DNA of 64,000 nt from Brevundimonas fluminis (GTDB taxonomy: Bacteria; Pseudomonadota; Alphaproteobacteria; Caulobacterales; Caulobacteraceae): NCBI RefSeq assembly GCF_003934285.1, contig NZ_RQWJ01000003.1, positions 124,001-188,000 on the forward strand, in the 5' to 3' direction. Made by a program: the position numbers and the translations under genes. Numbering within the stretch: position 1 is the stretch's first letter; every line of letters begins with the position of its first letter. This document shows positions 50,192 to 58,941 of this stretch, in pieces. The notes below the pieces were generated by a model. The model was not told the DNA's origin and searched no databases. It saw only the letters and a program-made list of their open reading frames with translations.

Positions 50192-51406
50192 ATGATCCGC
50201 CTCGCCGCCCTCTCCACCGCCGCCCTTCTCGCCGCCTGCGGACAGGGCGCGGCCCAGGATCCCGCCCCGGGCGCCCCCGTGGAGACGCGCGCCCCCAACG
50301 CGCCGAACCAGACCCCCGCCTTCGAGGGCCAGACCCGGGCGCCCGGGGTGCGCACCGAGGCGGCTCTGACGCACGCGGTGGTGGCCGAAGGCCTTGTCGA
50401 GCCGTGGGGCCTCGCCTTGCTGCCGGACGGAAACTGGCTGGTGACCGAGCGGCCGGGTCGCCTCCGCATCGTCACGGCGCAGGGACAGGTGGGGGAGCCG
50501 ATCGCCGGCCTGCCCGCGGTCGACGCGCGCGGACAGGGAGGCCTGCTGGACGTGGTGCTGTCCCCGACGTTCGGGCAGGACCGCATGATCTACTGGAGCT
50601 ATGCCGAGCCTCGCCAGGGCGGCAACGCCACCTCGGTGGCGCGCGGGCGGCTGTCTGACGACGGGACGCGGGTGGACCAGGTGCGGGTCATCTTCCGCGC
50701 GAGCCCGACCTTCGACGGGACCATGCACTATGGCTCGTCCCTGGCGTTCGGCCGGGACGGCACGCTGTTCATCACCACCGGCGACCGGTCGGTGCCGCAG
50801 ATGCGGCCGCAGGCCCAGGACCTGGGCAGCCACATGGGCAAGACCATCCGCATCAACGCCGACGGCAGCGTGCCGGCGGACAATCCCTTCGTCGGCCGCG
50901 AGGGCGCCCTGCCCGAGATCTGGACCCTGGGCCACCGCAATGTGCAGGGCGTCGCCGTGGCCCCGGACGGCCAGGTGTGGAGCGTCGAGCACGGCACGCG
51001 CGGCGGGGACGAACTGAACCTTGAGCGAGCCGGGCTGAACTTCGGCTGGCCCGACGTGGCGTACGGCATCGAGTATCGCGGCGGCGCCATCAACGACGGC
51101 ATCACCCAGAAGGAAGGCACGGAGCAACCGGTCTATTACTGGGACCCGGTGATCGCGCCGGGCGGCATGACCTTCTACGACGGCGCCATGTTCCCCGGCT
51201 GGCGGGGCGACGCCCTGATCGCCGGCCTCGGCTCGAAGCACCTTGCGCGGCTGGTCATCCGCGACGGTCGCGTGGTCGGCGAGGAGCGGCTGCTGACCGA
51301 GCTGGGCGAGCGCGTCCGCGACGTCGCCGTGGGCCCGGACGGCGCCGTCTGGGTCGTCACCGACGAGGAAAACGGCAAACTGGTGCGGCTGTCGACGGGC
51401 GGGTGA
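50192..51406 (+). CDS. PQQ-dependent soluble aldose/sugar dehydrogenase-type lipoprotein
   Basis: A 404-residue exported six-bladed beta-propeller of the glucose/sorbosone dehydrogenase family. The lipobox is LLAAC (Cys about 16). Typical motifs are GLVEPWGLALLPDGNWLVTERPGRLRIV, GGLLDVVLSPTF, LFITTGDRS, EIWTLGHRNVQGVAVAPDG and VEHGTRGGDELNL. The Cys-anchored form places it at the envelope. It would oxidise aldose sugars with PQQ if the cofactor is available. No PQQ genes are in the window. Confidence 0.92.
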   Translation: MIRLAALSTAALLAACGQGAAQDPAPGAPVETRAPNAPNQTPAFEGQTRAPGVRTEAALTHAVVAEGLVEPWGLALLPDGNWLVTERPGRLRIVTAQGQVGEPIAGLPAVDARGQGGLLDVVLSPTFGQDRMIYWSYAEPRQGGNATSVARGRLSDDGTRVDQVRVIFRASPTFDGTMHYGSSLAFGRDGTLFITTGDRSVPQMRPQAQDLGSHMGKTIRINADGSVPADNPFVGREGALPEIWTLGHRNVQGVAVAPDGQVWSVEHGTRGGDELNLERAGLNFGWPDVAYGIEYRGGAINDGITQKEGTEQPVYYWDPVIAPGGMTFYDGAMFPGWRGDALIAGLGSKHLARLVIRDGRVVGEERLLTELGERVRDVAVGPDGAVWVVTDEENGKLVRLSTGG

Positions 51407-51427
51407 GGCGAGCGACGTCGGACGAGA

Positions 51428-51838
51428 TCAGGGGGCGCTAGCCGCGCAGCTCTCGCCGTTGAGCGGCCAGACGGCGAGGCGGGCCCGGGCTCCAGCCGGT
51501 GAACCGTACGCATTCTGCACCCAGGCGATGCGGGTGCGGCCGGACCGCGGCGGCAGTTCATAAATGCCGTTGTGGCTGTAGCCGCCGTCGCCGACACGCT
51601 CGACGAACCGGGCCCTCGCGCACATGATCCAGTCGCTCCCGTTCGTCGCGACCCAGCGGTACATGGTCTCGTCCGGCAGGCCAGGCAGGAAGTCGAAGGT
51701 CACGTGCTCGATGACCACGCGCATGCCGTTGCTGGAATAGACCTCGGTCGTGGACTGAATGTTGCCGTCGTTGACGTAGTCGGTGCTCGCGCAGCCCGCG
51801 ACGAGCAAGAAAGACGCGGCGATCGCAAGGCGACCCAT
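51428..51838 (-). CDS. Lipoprotein, hypothetical
   Basis: A 136-residue precursor with lipobox VAGC (Cys about residue 16) and a beta-rich mature part including MRVVIEHVTFDFLPGLPDETMYRWVATNGSD. Two further Cys may pair. AAAGGA lies before the ATG at 51838. Converges on the sugar dehydrogenase gene (21-bp gap). No family recognised. Confidence 0.72.
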   Translation of the reverse strand: MGRLAIAASFLLVAGCASTDYVNDGNIQSTTEVYSSNGMRVVIEHVTFDFLPGLPDETMYRWVATNGSDWIMCARARFVERVGDGGYSHNGIYELPPRSGRTRIAWVQNAYGSPAGARARLAVWPLNGESCAASAP

Positions 51839-51915
51839 GTGAGAATCCTTTCCCTGACTGGCGCCCTGGCGTTCGTCGGCGTTCACCGTCGTGTCAAACC
51901 GTCCGGCGGAAATGC

Positions 51916-51937
51916 TTGACGTTGACGTAAACGTAGG
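51916..51937. promoter_or_regulatory. Three phased ACGT repeats upstream of fadA
   Basis: The stretch TTGACGTTGACGTAAACGTAGG contains ACGT three times at exact 6-bp steps (51919, 51925, 51931), 50 bp before the fadA start. ACGT-containing dyads are recognised by MerR-type regulators (LiuR-like) of acyl-CoA and branched-chain amino acid catabolism in proteobacteria. Assignment to such a regulator is inference. Confidence 0.45.
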
Positions 51938-51985
51938 CTTTCTGGCCCGCGCCCCCCATCAGCGACCTGCGCTCAGGAGAGACCC

Positions 51986-53191
51986 ATGACCGACGCGTAC
52001 ATCTACGACGCGGTGCGCACGCCGCGCGGCAAGGGCAAGAAGGACGGCAGCCTGCACGAGATCACCGCCCTGTCGCTGGCGACCCAGGTGCTGGAGGCGC
52101 TGCGCGACCGCAACGGGCTCGACACGTCGAGGGTCGACGACGTCATCCTGGGCTGCGTCTCGCCGGTGGGCGAGCAGGGCGCCGACATCGCCCGCACCGC
52201 CGTGCTCAACGCGGGCTGGGCCCAGACCACCGCCGGCGTCCAGATCAACCGCTTCTGCGCTTCGGGCCTTGAGGCCGTGAACATGGCCGCGGCCAAGGTG
52301 AAGTCCGGCGAGGCCGATTTTGCCGTCGGCGGCGGCGTCGAGGCCATGAGCCGGGTGCCGATGGGTTCGGACGGCGGCGCCTGGCCGGTCGATCCGTCCT
52401 CGGCCTTTCCGACGTATTTCGTGCCCCAGGGCGTCTCGGCCGACATGATCGCGTCCAAGTGGGGCTTCAGCCGCGACGACGTCGACGCCTATTCGGTGGA
52501 GAGCCACAAGCGCTCGGCCAGGAGCTGGGCCGAGGGCCGCTTCTCCAAGTCCGTCGTGCCGGTCAAGGACCAGCTGGGCCTGACCATCCTGGACCACGAC
52601 GAAACCATCCGTCCGAACACGGACATGCAGACGCTGGGCGCGCTGAACCCGTCCTTCGCCATGATGGGCGAGATGGCCTTCGACGCCGTGATCAACCAGC
52701 GCTACCCCGAGGTCGAGCGCGTCAATCACGTCCACACGCCGGGCAACAGCTCGGGCATCGTCGACGGGTCGGCGGGCGTGCTGATCGGCTCGCTGGAAGC
52801 CGGCAAGGCGCTCGGCCTGAAGCCGCGTGCGAAGATCCGGGGCGCCGCCTCGATCGGCTCGGAGCCCTCGATCATGCTGACGGGCCCGGAGTTCGTGGCC
52901 AACAAGCTGCTCGGCAAACTGGGCATGTCCACCTCGGACATCGACTTGTGGGAGCTGAACGAGGCCTTCGCCGCCGTGGTGCTGCGCTTCATGCAGGCGC
53001 TCGACATCCCGCACGACCAGATCAACGTCTGCGGCGGCGCCATCGCCATGGGCCACCCGCTGGGCGCCACCGGGGCCATGATCACCGGCGTGGTGCTGGA
53101 CGAGCTGGAGCGCTCCGACAAGGAAACCGCCCTGATCACCCTGTGCATCGGCGGCGGCATGGGCACCGCCACCGTCATCGAACGCGTCTGA
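51986..53191 (+). CDS. fadA: Acetyl-CoA acyltransferase (thiolase)
   Basis: Thiolytic step of fatty acid beta-oxidation. The 401-residue thiolase has the acyl-accepting Cys in [11 protein letters not shown] at about 88-98, the HEPLGATGA-type motif [10 protein letters not shown] near 355-364 with catalytic His, and the C-terminal Cys in [13 protein letters not shown]. It is followed by fadB after 17 bp, giving a complete beta-oxidation pair. A phased ACGT site lies just upstream. Confidence 0.95.
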   Translation: MTDAYIYDAVRTPRGKGKKDGSLHEITALSLATQVLEALRDRNGLDTSRVDDVILGCVSPVGEQGADIARTAVLNAGWAQTTAGVQINRFCASGLEAVNMAAAKVKSGEADFAVGGGVEAMSRVPMGSDGGAWPVDPSSAFPTYFVPQGVSADMIASKWGFSRDDVDAYSVESHKRSARSWAEGRFSKSVVPVKDQLGLTILDHDETIRPNTDMQTLGALNPSFAMMGEMAFDAVINQRYPEVERVNHVHTPGNSSGIVDGSAGVLIGSLEAGKALGLKPRAKIRGAASIGSEPSIMLTGPEFVANKLLGKLGMSTSDIDLWELNEAFAAVVLRFMQALDIPHDQINVCGGAIAMGHPLGATGAMITGVVLDELERSDKETALITLCIGGGMGTATVIERV

Positions 53192-53208
53192 TCCGGGAGC
53201 TGAGCGAC

Positions 53209-55380
53209 ATGGAAAACTTCAAGATCGACGTCGACGCCGACGGCATCGCCATGATCACCTTCGACGTCCCCGGACGGTCGATGAACACCCTGACCTCGGG
53301 CGTGATGAGGGAGATCCCGGAGTGGGTCGAGCGCATCAAGTCCGACGAGGGCATCAAGGGCGCGGTCCTGACCTCGGGCAAGACGTCCGGCTTCTGCGCC
53401 GGCGCCGATCTCGGCGACATGGCCGGCGGCATGCTGGCCGGCGGCTCGCTCCAGGACGCCTTCGACGCGGGCTGGCGGCTGAACGGCGCCCTGCGCGCGC
53501 TGGAAACCTGCGGCAAGCCGGTGGCGGCGGCCATCAACGGCCTCGCGCTGGGCGGCGGTCTGGAGCTGACGCTGGCCTGTCATTACCGCGTGGTCGGCGA
53601 CAGCCCCAAGATCCAGCTGGGCCTGCCCGAGATCAAGGTGGGCCTGTTCCCGGGCGGCGGCGGCACCCAGCGCCTGACGCGCCTGATCGGCGTGCAGGCC
53701 GCCATGATGGCCATGACCGAGGGCAAGTCCTTCCGGCCCAACGACGCCAGGGGCGCGGGCATCGTGCATGAGGTCGTGCCGGTCGGCGACGAGGTCGAGG
53801 CCGCGAAAGCCTGGATCAAGGGCGGCGGCAAGGCCGTCCAGCCGTGGGACGACAAGTCCTTCAAGCTGCCCGGCGGCGGCCCCTACCATCCCGCGGGCAT
53901 CCAGAATTTCCTCGTCGGCAATGCGATGATCCGCAAGCAGACCTACGGCAACTACCCCGCCGCCACCAACCTGATGAAGGCCGTCTATGAGGGCGTGCAG
54001 CTGCCGATGGACGCCGCCCTGCGGGTCGAGACGCGCTATTTCATCAAGACCCTGATGACGCCGCAGGCGCAGGGCATGATCCGCTCGCTGTTCCTGTCGA
54101 AGCAGGAGCTGGACAAGGGCGCCGTGCGCCCCGCCGGCGTGCCGAAGTCCGATCCGAAGAAGGTCACCGTTCTGGGCGCCGGCATGATGGGCGCGGGCAT
54201 CGCCTATGTGCAGGCGCTGGCCGGCATCGAGACGATCCTGATCGACCGCGATCAGGAAAGCGCCGACAAGGGCAAGGCCCACGTCGAGGAGCTGCTGAAG
54301 AAGCGTCTGTCGCGCGGCCAGATCGACCAGGCGAAGTTCGACGCCCTTCTGGGCTCGGTCACGGCCACGACCGACTACGACCTGATCAAGGGTTCCGATC
54401 TGGTCATCGAGGCGGTGTTCGAGAACCGCGAGATCAAGGCCGACGTGACGAAGCGCGCCGAGGCCCAGCTCGCGCCCGGCGCCGTCTTCGGCTCCAACAC
54501 CTCGACCCTGCCGATCACGGGGCTGGCCAAGGCCAGCGTGCGGCCCGAGGACTTCATCGGCATCCACTTCTTCTCGCCCGTCGACAAGATGATGCTGGTC
54601 GAGATCATCCTGGGCGAGAAGACCGGTCAGGCGGCGATCGCGAAGTCGCTCGACTACGTCATGAAGATCAAGAAGACGCCGATCGTGGTTCAGGACGGCC
54701 GCGGCTTCTACACCTCGCGCTGCTTCGGCACCTATGTCGCCGAGGGCCTGGCCATGCTGGAGGAGGGCTACGCCCCGGCGCTGATCGACAACATCGGCCG
54801 CATGACCGGCATGCCGCGCGGCCCGCTGGAGATGCACGACGACGTCGCGCTGGACCTCAGCGTGAAGATCGCCAAGCAGACCAAGGAAGACCTGGGCGAC
54901 GCCTACGTCCCGCTTCCCGGCTGGAAGATCGTCCAGACCATGGTCGAGGATCTGGGCCGCTACGGTCGCAAGAACGGCATGGGCTTCTACGACTATGCGT
55001 CGAAGCCGAAGACCCTGTGGAAGGGGCTGTCCGACCTCGCGCCGGTGACGATCGCCGATTCGACCCCCGAAATGGTCGAGGACCAGAAGCGTCGCCTGCT
55101 GTTCCGTCAGGCGGTCGAGGTGGCTCGCTGCTGGGAAGAGGGCGTCATCGACGACCCGCGCGAAGCCGACGTCGGCGCCATCCTGGCCTGGGGCTTCGCG
55201 CCGTGGACGGGCGGTCCGATCACCTACATCGAGCAGTACGGGCTCAAGGCCTTCGTCGAACAGGCCGACGCCTATGCGGCGAAGTACGGCGACCGCTTCG
55301 CCCCGCCGCAGCTGCTGCGCGACATGGCGGCGAAGGGCGAGACCTTCTACGGGAAGTTCGTGGGCAAGCAGGCGGCATAG
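53209..55380 (+). CDS. fadB: Fatty acid oxidation multifunctional enzyme (enoyl-CoA hydratase/3-hydroxyacyl-CoA dehydrogenase)
   Basis: A 723-residue fusion. The N-terminal crotonase domain (about 1-190) has GKTSGFCAGADL and GLPEIKVGLFPGGGGTQRL. The NAD-binding Rossmann domain starts at VTVLGAGMMGAGIAYVQALAG (about 319-339) and includes IHFFSPVDKM with the catalytic His. The C-terminal 3HCDH domains follow, with GRKNGMGFYDY. FadJ/FadB-type alpha subunit that works with the upstream FadA thiolase. The ATG at 53209 begins the conserved N terminus. Confidence 0.95.
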   Translation: MENFKIDVDADGIAMITFDVPGRSMNTLTSGVMREIPEWVERIKSDEGIKGAVLTSGKTSGFCAGADLGDMAGGMLAGGSLQDAFDAGWRLNGALRALETCGKPVAAAINGLALGGGLELTLACHYRVVGDSPKIQLGLPEIKVGLFPGGGGTQRLTRLIGVQAAMMAMTEGKSFRPNDARGAGIVHEVVPVGDEVEAAKAWIKGGGKAVQPWDDKSFKLPGGGPYHPAGIQNFLVGNAMIRKQTYGNYPAATNLMKAVYEGVQLPMDAALRVETRYFIKTLMTPQAQGMIRSLFLSKQELDKGAVRPAGVPKSDPKKVTVLGAGMMGAGIAYVQALAGIETILIDRDQESADKGKAHVEELLKKRLSRGQIDQAKFDALLGSVTATTDYDLIKGSDLVIEAVFENREIKADVTKRAEAQLAPGAVFGSNTSTLPITGLAKASVRPEDFIGIHFFSPVDKMMLVEIILGEKTGQAAIAKSLDYVMKIKKTPIVVQDGRGFYTSRCFGTYVAEGLAMLEEGYAPALIDNIGRMTGMPRGPLEMHDDVALDLSVKIAKQTKEDLGDAYVPLPGWKIVQTMVEDLGRYGRKNGMGFYDYASKPKTLWKGLSDLAPVTIADSTPEMVEDQKRRLLFRQAVEVARCWEEGVIDDPREADVGAILAWGFAPWTGGPITYIEQYGLKAFVEQADAYAAKYGDRFAPPQLLRDMAAKGETFYGKFVGKQAA

Positions 55381-55441
55381 AGACGGCCCGGAGCGCGAGG
55401 GGGCGCTTTGGCGCGCGTCCTTCCCGCGCTATCCCGTCCCC

Positions 55442-56428
55442 ATGATCGCGCCCCTGCCCGACGCCGCCCCGACCAACTGGGTCGACCGCCATGCGCCGGA
55501 GGGGCTGAAGGACTGGCTGAAACTGGGGCGGTTCGACCGGCCGATCGGAATCTGGCTGCTGCTGCTGCCCGGCTGGCAGGGGATCACCCTCGCGCTGGCC
55601 GCCTACCGCAAGACGCCCGACGCCTACGACGTCTGGCTGTACGTCGGCTTCCTGATCGGGGCCTGCCTGATGCGCGCGGCCGGCTGCGCCTTCAACGACG
55701 TGGTGGACCGCAGGATCGACGCGCAGGTGGCGCGCACGGCGTCTCGCCCGGTCGCTTCGGGCCGCATCTCGGTGAAGGGGGCGTGGGCCTATATCGTCAT
55801 ATGCAGCCTGATCTCGCTGGGGGTCCTGCTGACTCTGGGGCCAGTCGCCATCGCGCTGGGCGTCGCCTCGCTGGCGCTGGTCGCCGCTTACCCCTTCATG
55901 AAGCGCATCACCTGGTGGCCTCAGGCCTGGCTGGGGATGACCTTCAACTGGGGCGCCCTGATGGGTTTTGCGGGGGCCAGCGGCCTCATCGCGGCCTGGC
56001 CGATCCCGCTGGCGGCCACGATAGGCGGCGCGCCCATCCATCCCATTCTCACCCTTATGGCCCCCGCCGTCCTGCTCTGGCTCTCGGGCGTCTTCTGGAC
56101 GCTTGGCTACGACACCATCTACGCGCTGCAGGACGTCGAGGACGACGCCATGATCGGCGTGAAGTCGTCGGCGCGGCGGCTCGGCGCCAACGTGCGCATG
56201 GGCGTCGGCGTCTTCTATGCGGTCGGCGTCGCCTTCGCGGCGCTTGCCGGGGCGAGCGCCGGCCTCGGCCCCTGGTTCTGGCCCGGCCTCGCCCTGTTCT
56301 CCCTGCAGCTCGCGTTCCAGACCGCGCGCGTCCGGCGCGAGGACGGCGCCCTGGCCCTGCGCCTCTTCAAGTCCAACCGCGACGCGGGTCTGATCCTTCT
56401 TTTCGCCATCGGCCTGGGCGCACTCTGA
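55442..56428 (+). CDS. ubiA: 4-hydroxybenzoate octaprenyltransferase
   Basis: Attaches the polyprenyl chain to 4-hydroxybenzoate in ubiquinone synthesis. The 328-residue protein has about eight to nine membrane helices and both Asp-rich prenyl-diphosphate motifs, NDVVDRRID at about 79-87 and DTIYALQDVEDD at about 223-234. The ATG at 55442 gives the expected N terminus. A start further upstream would add low-complexity sequence. Confidence 0.95.
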   Translation: MIAPLPDAAPTNWVDRHAPEGLKDWLKLGRFDRPIGIWLLLLPGWQGITLALAAYRKTPDAYDVWLYVGFLIGACLMRAAGCAFNDVVDRRIDAQVARTASRPVASGRISVKGAWAYIVICSLISLGVLLTLGPVAIALGVASLALVAAYPFMKRITWWPQAWLGMTFNWGALMGFAGASGLIAAWPIPLAATIGGAPIHPILTLMAPAVLLWLSGVFWTLGYDTIYALQDVEDDAMIGVKSSARRLGANVRMGVGVFYAVGVAFAALAGASAGLGPWFWPGLALFSLQLAFQTARVRREDGALALRLFKSNRDAGLILLFAIGLGAL

Positions 56429-56518
56429 AGTCGCCTGATCCACGCGCCGGCCTGAACCGCGACGCGGTTCCGTCCGCCACGATCAGGCTCTAGGGTGAAG
56501 CTCTCGAAGGAGACCGCC

Positions 56519-57331
56519 ATGACCGCCCGCGCCCGCTTCCTGCTGCTCGCCTCCGCCGCCGTGATGACGCTCTCGGCCTGCAATCGCGACAGGGAGCCGG
56601 CCGCCGACGGCGCGGCGCCCGCCGCTCCCGGCGCCGCGGTCACGCCGGCGGAGGCCGCTGCGCCGCTGATCTTCTCGGAAAAGACCGCCTTCGCCAGCGT
56701 CAGCCTCAAACTGCCCGAGGCGATCAAGGCCCAGCCCGATCTCCACGCCAAGGTCTATGCCCAGGAGGTCGCCCACCTGCGCGAGTTCGCCGAGGGGGCG
56801 CAGGCCGACAACACCGAGGCGGGCGCGCCCAACGTCGCCTATGAGCAGTCGGTCGAGCTGGCAGCGGTCCACGAGACCGGCAAGCTGATGAGCCTGAAGC
56901 GCACCGCCTTCGAATTCACCGGCGGGGCCCACCCGAACACCGTCACGACGGGCGTGCTGTGGGACAAGGCGCTGAAGCGCCAGATCGGCTGGGCCGACGT
57001 CTTCACCAAAGGCGCGGACTTCTCAGCCCTGGACCGCGCGCTGTGCGCGGCCATCAACACGGCCAGGCGCACGCGCATGCCGGATGCGGAGCCGGTGGCG
57101 CTGGGCGGGAAGATGTGGGCCTGCCCCCGCGCGGCCGAGACGCCGTTCGTGCTCGCGCCGTCGACCACCGGCGGCAAGGCGGGCGGCCTGATCTTCCTGA
57201 TCGGGCCCTATCAGGTCGGCCCCTACGCCGAGGGGCCGTACGAGGTCGCCGTGCCGCTGTCCGCGTTTCAGTCGCTTCTGGCCCCCGCCTATGCCGACGA
57301 GTTCGCGGGCGGCCCGGCGAAGGCGCCCTGA
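56519..57331 (+). CDS. DUF3298-type lipoprotein (RsiV-like domain)
   Basis: A 270-residue precursor with lipobox LSAC (Cys about 21), a Pro/Ala linker, and a soluble domain of the DUF3298/DUF4163 type: FEFTGGAHPNTVTTGVLWDKALKRQIGWADVFTKG and GPYQVGPYAEGPYEVAVPLSAFQSLL. In other bacteria this domain binds lysozyme or peptidoglycan (RsiV), but the function here is unknown. AAGGAG precedes the ATG at 56519. Confidence 0.85.
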   Translation: MTARARFLLLASAAVMTLSACNRDREPAADGAAPAAPGAAVTPAEAAAPLIFSEKTAFASVSLKLPEAIKAQPDLHAKVYAQEVAHLREFAEGAQADNTEAGAPNVAYEQSVELAAVHETGKLMSLKRTAFEFTGGAHPNTVTTGVLWDKALKRQIGWADVFTKGADFSALDRALCAAINTARRTRMPDAEPVALGGKMWACPRAAETPFVLAPSTTGGKAGGLIFLIGPYQVGPYAEGPYEVAVPLSAFQSLLAPAYADEFAGGPAKAP

Positions 57332-57342
57332 TCCAAACGGAA

Positions 57343-57371
57343 ACCCGGCCCGATCGTGGATCGGGCCGGGT
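57343..57371. terminator. Perfect hairpin between convergent genes
   Basis: A 13-bp perfect stem (ACCCGGCCCGATC with its complement) and loop GTG lie between the convergent DUF3298 lipoprotein and the repeat-rich secreted protein. On the minus strand it is followed by TTTCC, so it can serve as a terminator for the minus-strand gene and perhaps for both. Confidence 0.8.
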
Positions 57372-57394
57372 CGCGTGTGCCGACTGAGCCGGGA

Positions 57395-58003
57395 TCAGTT
57401 CGGGTCGACCTGATCCTGCTGGGGCGGACGATCCGCCGACTGGCTGCGGCCGCGGGCCGCCTCGTTGTCGGGTCGATTCCCCGCGTCGCCGGAGCTGCCG
57501 CCGGTCGTGCCGCCGCCTGCCGCCGGGCTCGACCCGCCGCCCACGGGGCGTCCGCCGTCGCGGGCGCTCTGGGCGTTCAGCTCGGCGGTGGTCATCCCGG
57601 AAGCCGAGGCCGCGCCCCGACGGACGGTCGCCGCTGCGCCGCCCGCGGCGTTGCCGGTCGAGCTGACCCTGCCGGCGGTGGCCGATGCCTGGCCTGAGGC
57701 CGACCCGTCCGCCGAGACTTCGCGGTCGCGGCCGGCCGACACGGACCCGTTCGCCGAAACGCCGCCGTTGGCGGACACGCCCGGACGGGGCGGCGTGGGC
57801 GCACTGACGCCGGGAGTCGTCACCGACGGGACGCTGACGGCGGGGGTCGTCACCGAAGGCACGTTCACAGGCGGCGTGGTCACGCGCGGCACGGTCACCG
57901 GAGGGGTCGTGACCGGACGGACGCCGGGCAGGACCTGAGCGGACGCGGCTCCGGCGAGAAGCAGGCCGGCCACGGCAGTGGAGAGTAGAAGCGCTGGTTT
58001 CAT
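57395..58003 (-). CDS. Secreted low-complexity protein with decapeptide repeats
   Basis: A 202-residue precursor with signal peptide (LLLSTAVAGLLLAGAASAQ). It then has four tandem units of about ten residues, PVTTPPVTVPR-like, at about residues 32-70, followed by Ser/Asn/Gly-rich (VSANG) and Gly-rich stretches. Probably unstructured or wall/envelope associated. An ATG at 58003 is preferred, with AAGGA 8 bases upstream and a GTG directly before it as alternative. Downstream of the beta-barrel gene, so possibly co-transcribed. No function recognised. Confidence 0.7.
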   Translation of the reverse strand: MKPALLLSTAVAGLLLAGAASAQVLPGVRPVTTPPVTVPRVTTPPVNVPSVTTPAVSVPSVTTPGVSAPTPPRPGVSANGGVSANGSVSAGRDREVSADGSASGQASATAGRVSSTGNAAGGAAATVRRGAASASGMTTAELNAQSARDGGRPVGGGSSPAAGGGTTGGSSGDAGNRPDNEAARGRSQSADRPPQQDQVDPN

Positions 58004-58071
58004 CACAGTAAATCCTTGTCGTTACCCCGACCGAAAACTCGGATGCACACGGCGGGTTCCTAAGGCAAAGC

Positions 58072-58845
58072 TCAGAATGCGCGTCCCAGGACGAAGCCCA
58101 CGCCATAATCGGGGGTGGTCTCGGTGAGGCCGGCGGTGGCGTAGCCCGTGACGAACCATCCGCTCGCCGCGTCGAGCCGGAAGTAAGGATTGACGACGAC
58201 CTGCTCTTCGAAGCCGGCGAGATATTCGTTGCGGTAGTTCACCTGCACGCCGAAGTTCCGGCGGGGCGTGGCCGCGTAGTTCACGCCCAGCATGGCCGTG
58301 GGACCATCTTCCAACTCGAAGGCGGCGGGATCGCCCAGCCACTGGTAGCCGACGCTGCCCATCAGGGTGAGCTTGTCTCCCACGGGCTGCCGCACTCCCA
58401 GCTGCACCTGGTAGTCCGCCTTGCCGGTGCCCAGATCATCGTCCGCGGTAGGCAGCTTGACCGTGGCGCCGACCTCCCACTGGGTTCGACCGGCCTGCGG
58501 TTCGACCAACTGGTAGGTGCCCGAGAGCGTGACGTCCCCGAGTCCGCTTCGCTTCACCACCGGTCCGGCGCCGGGGATGACGACGCCCCCCACCACGGCT
58601 CCGGCAGGCCCCTCGATGGTGAGGTAGGGGACGTTGGCGTCGAACCTCCAGCGGGTCGTGCTGGCCCGGAGACCGACGGGCACGTAGATGACCTCGGTGT
58701 CCTCGGCCGCGCCGTAGGAGCCACGCGAATAGTCAAGGCCGATCGACGGCTCCCAGCGCACCTGCGCTTGAGCCTCGGGCGCCGTGATCAGAAGGCAAAC
58801 GCCCACCAGCCCGAGAGCCGCGATGGGTTGAGAGACACGGTTCAA
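58072..58845 (-). CDS. Outer-membrane beta-barrel (transporter-like) protein
   Basis: A 257-residue precursor with signal peptide (VGVCLLITAPEAQAQ) and alternating beta-strand pattern throughout, ending in GRAF. The C-terminal Phe is the outer-membrane assembly signal. The pattern fits the PF13557 MetA-pathway transporter-like barrels with about 12 strands (YIGLDYSRG-, GDVTLSGTYQLV-, LMGSVGYQWLG-type turns). The substrate is unknown. It precedes the repeat-rich secreted protein by 68 bp on the same strand. Confidence 0.8.
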   Translation of the reverse strand: MNRVSQPIAALGLVGVCLLITAPEAQAQVRWEPSIGLDYSRGSYGAAEDTEVIYVPVGLRASTTRWRFDANVPYLTIEGPAGAVVGGVVIPGAGPVVKRSGLGDVTLSGTYQLVEPQAGRTQWEVGATVKLPTADDDLGTGKADYQVQLGVRQPVGDKLTLMGSVGYQWLGDPAAFELEDGPTAMLGVNYAATPRRNFGVQVNYRNEYLAGFEEQVVVNPYFRLDAASGWFVTGYATAGLTETTPDYGVGFVLGRAF

Positions 58846-58941
58846 GGGGTTCCTCCCGGCAATGTTGAACGTGGCCGTAATGCCGGGAGCGGCTTTCGGT
58901 TGCCCGAACGCCCTACGGCCGTGAGAGGCCGGCCACGTGGC

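Noticed and set aside
52726-54837. Long minus-strand frame opposite fadB
   Set aside because: Antisense shadow of a well-supported gene with no recognisable domain.
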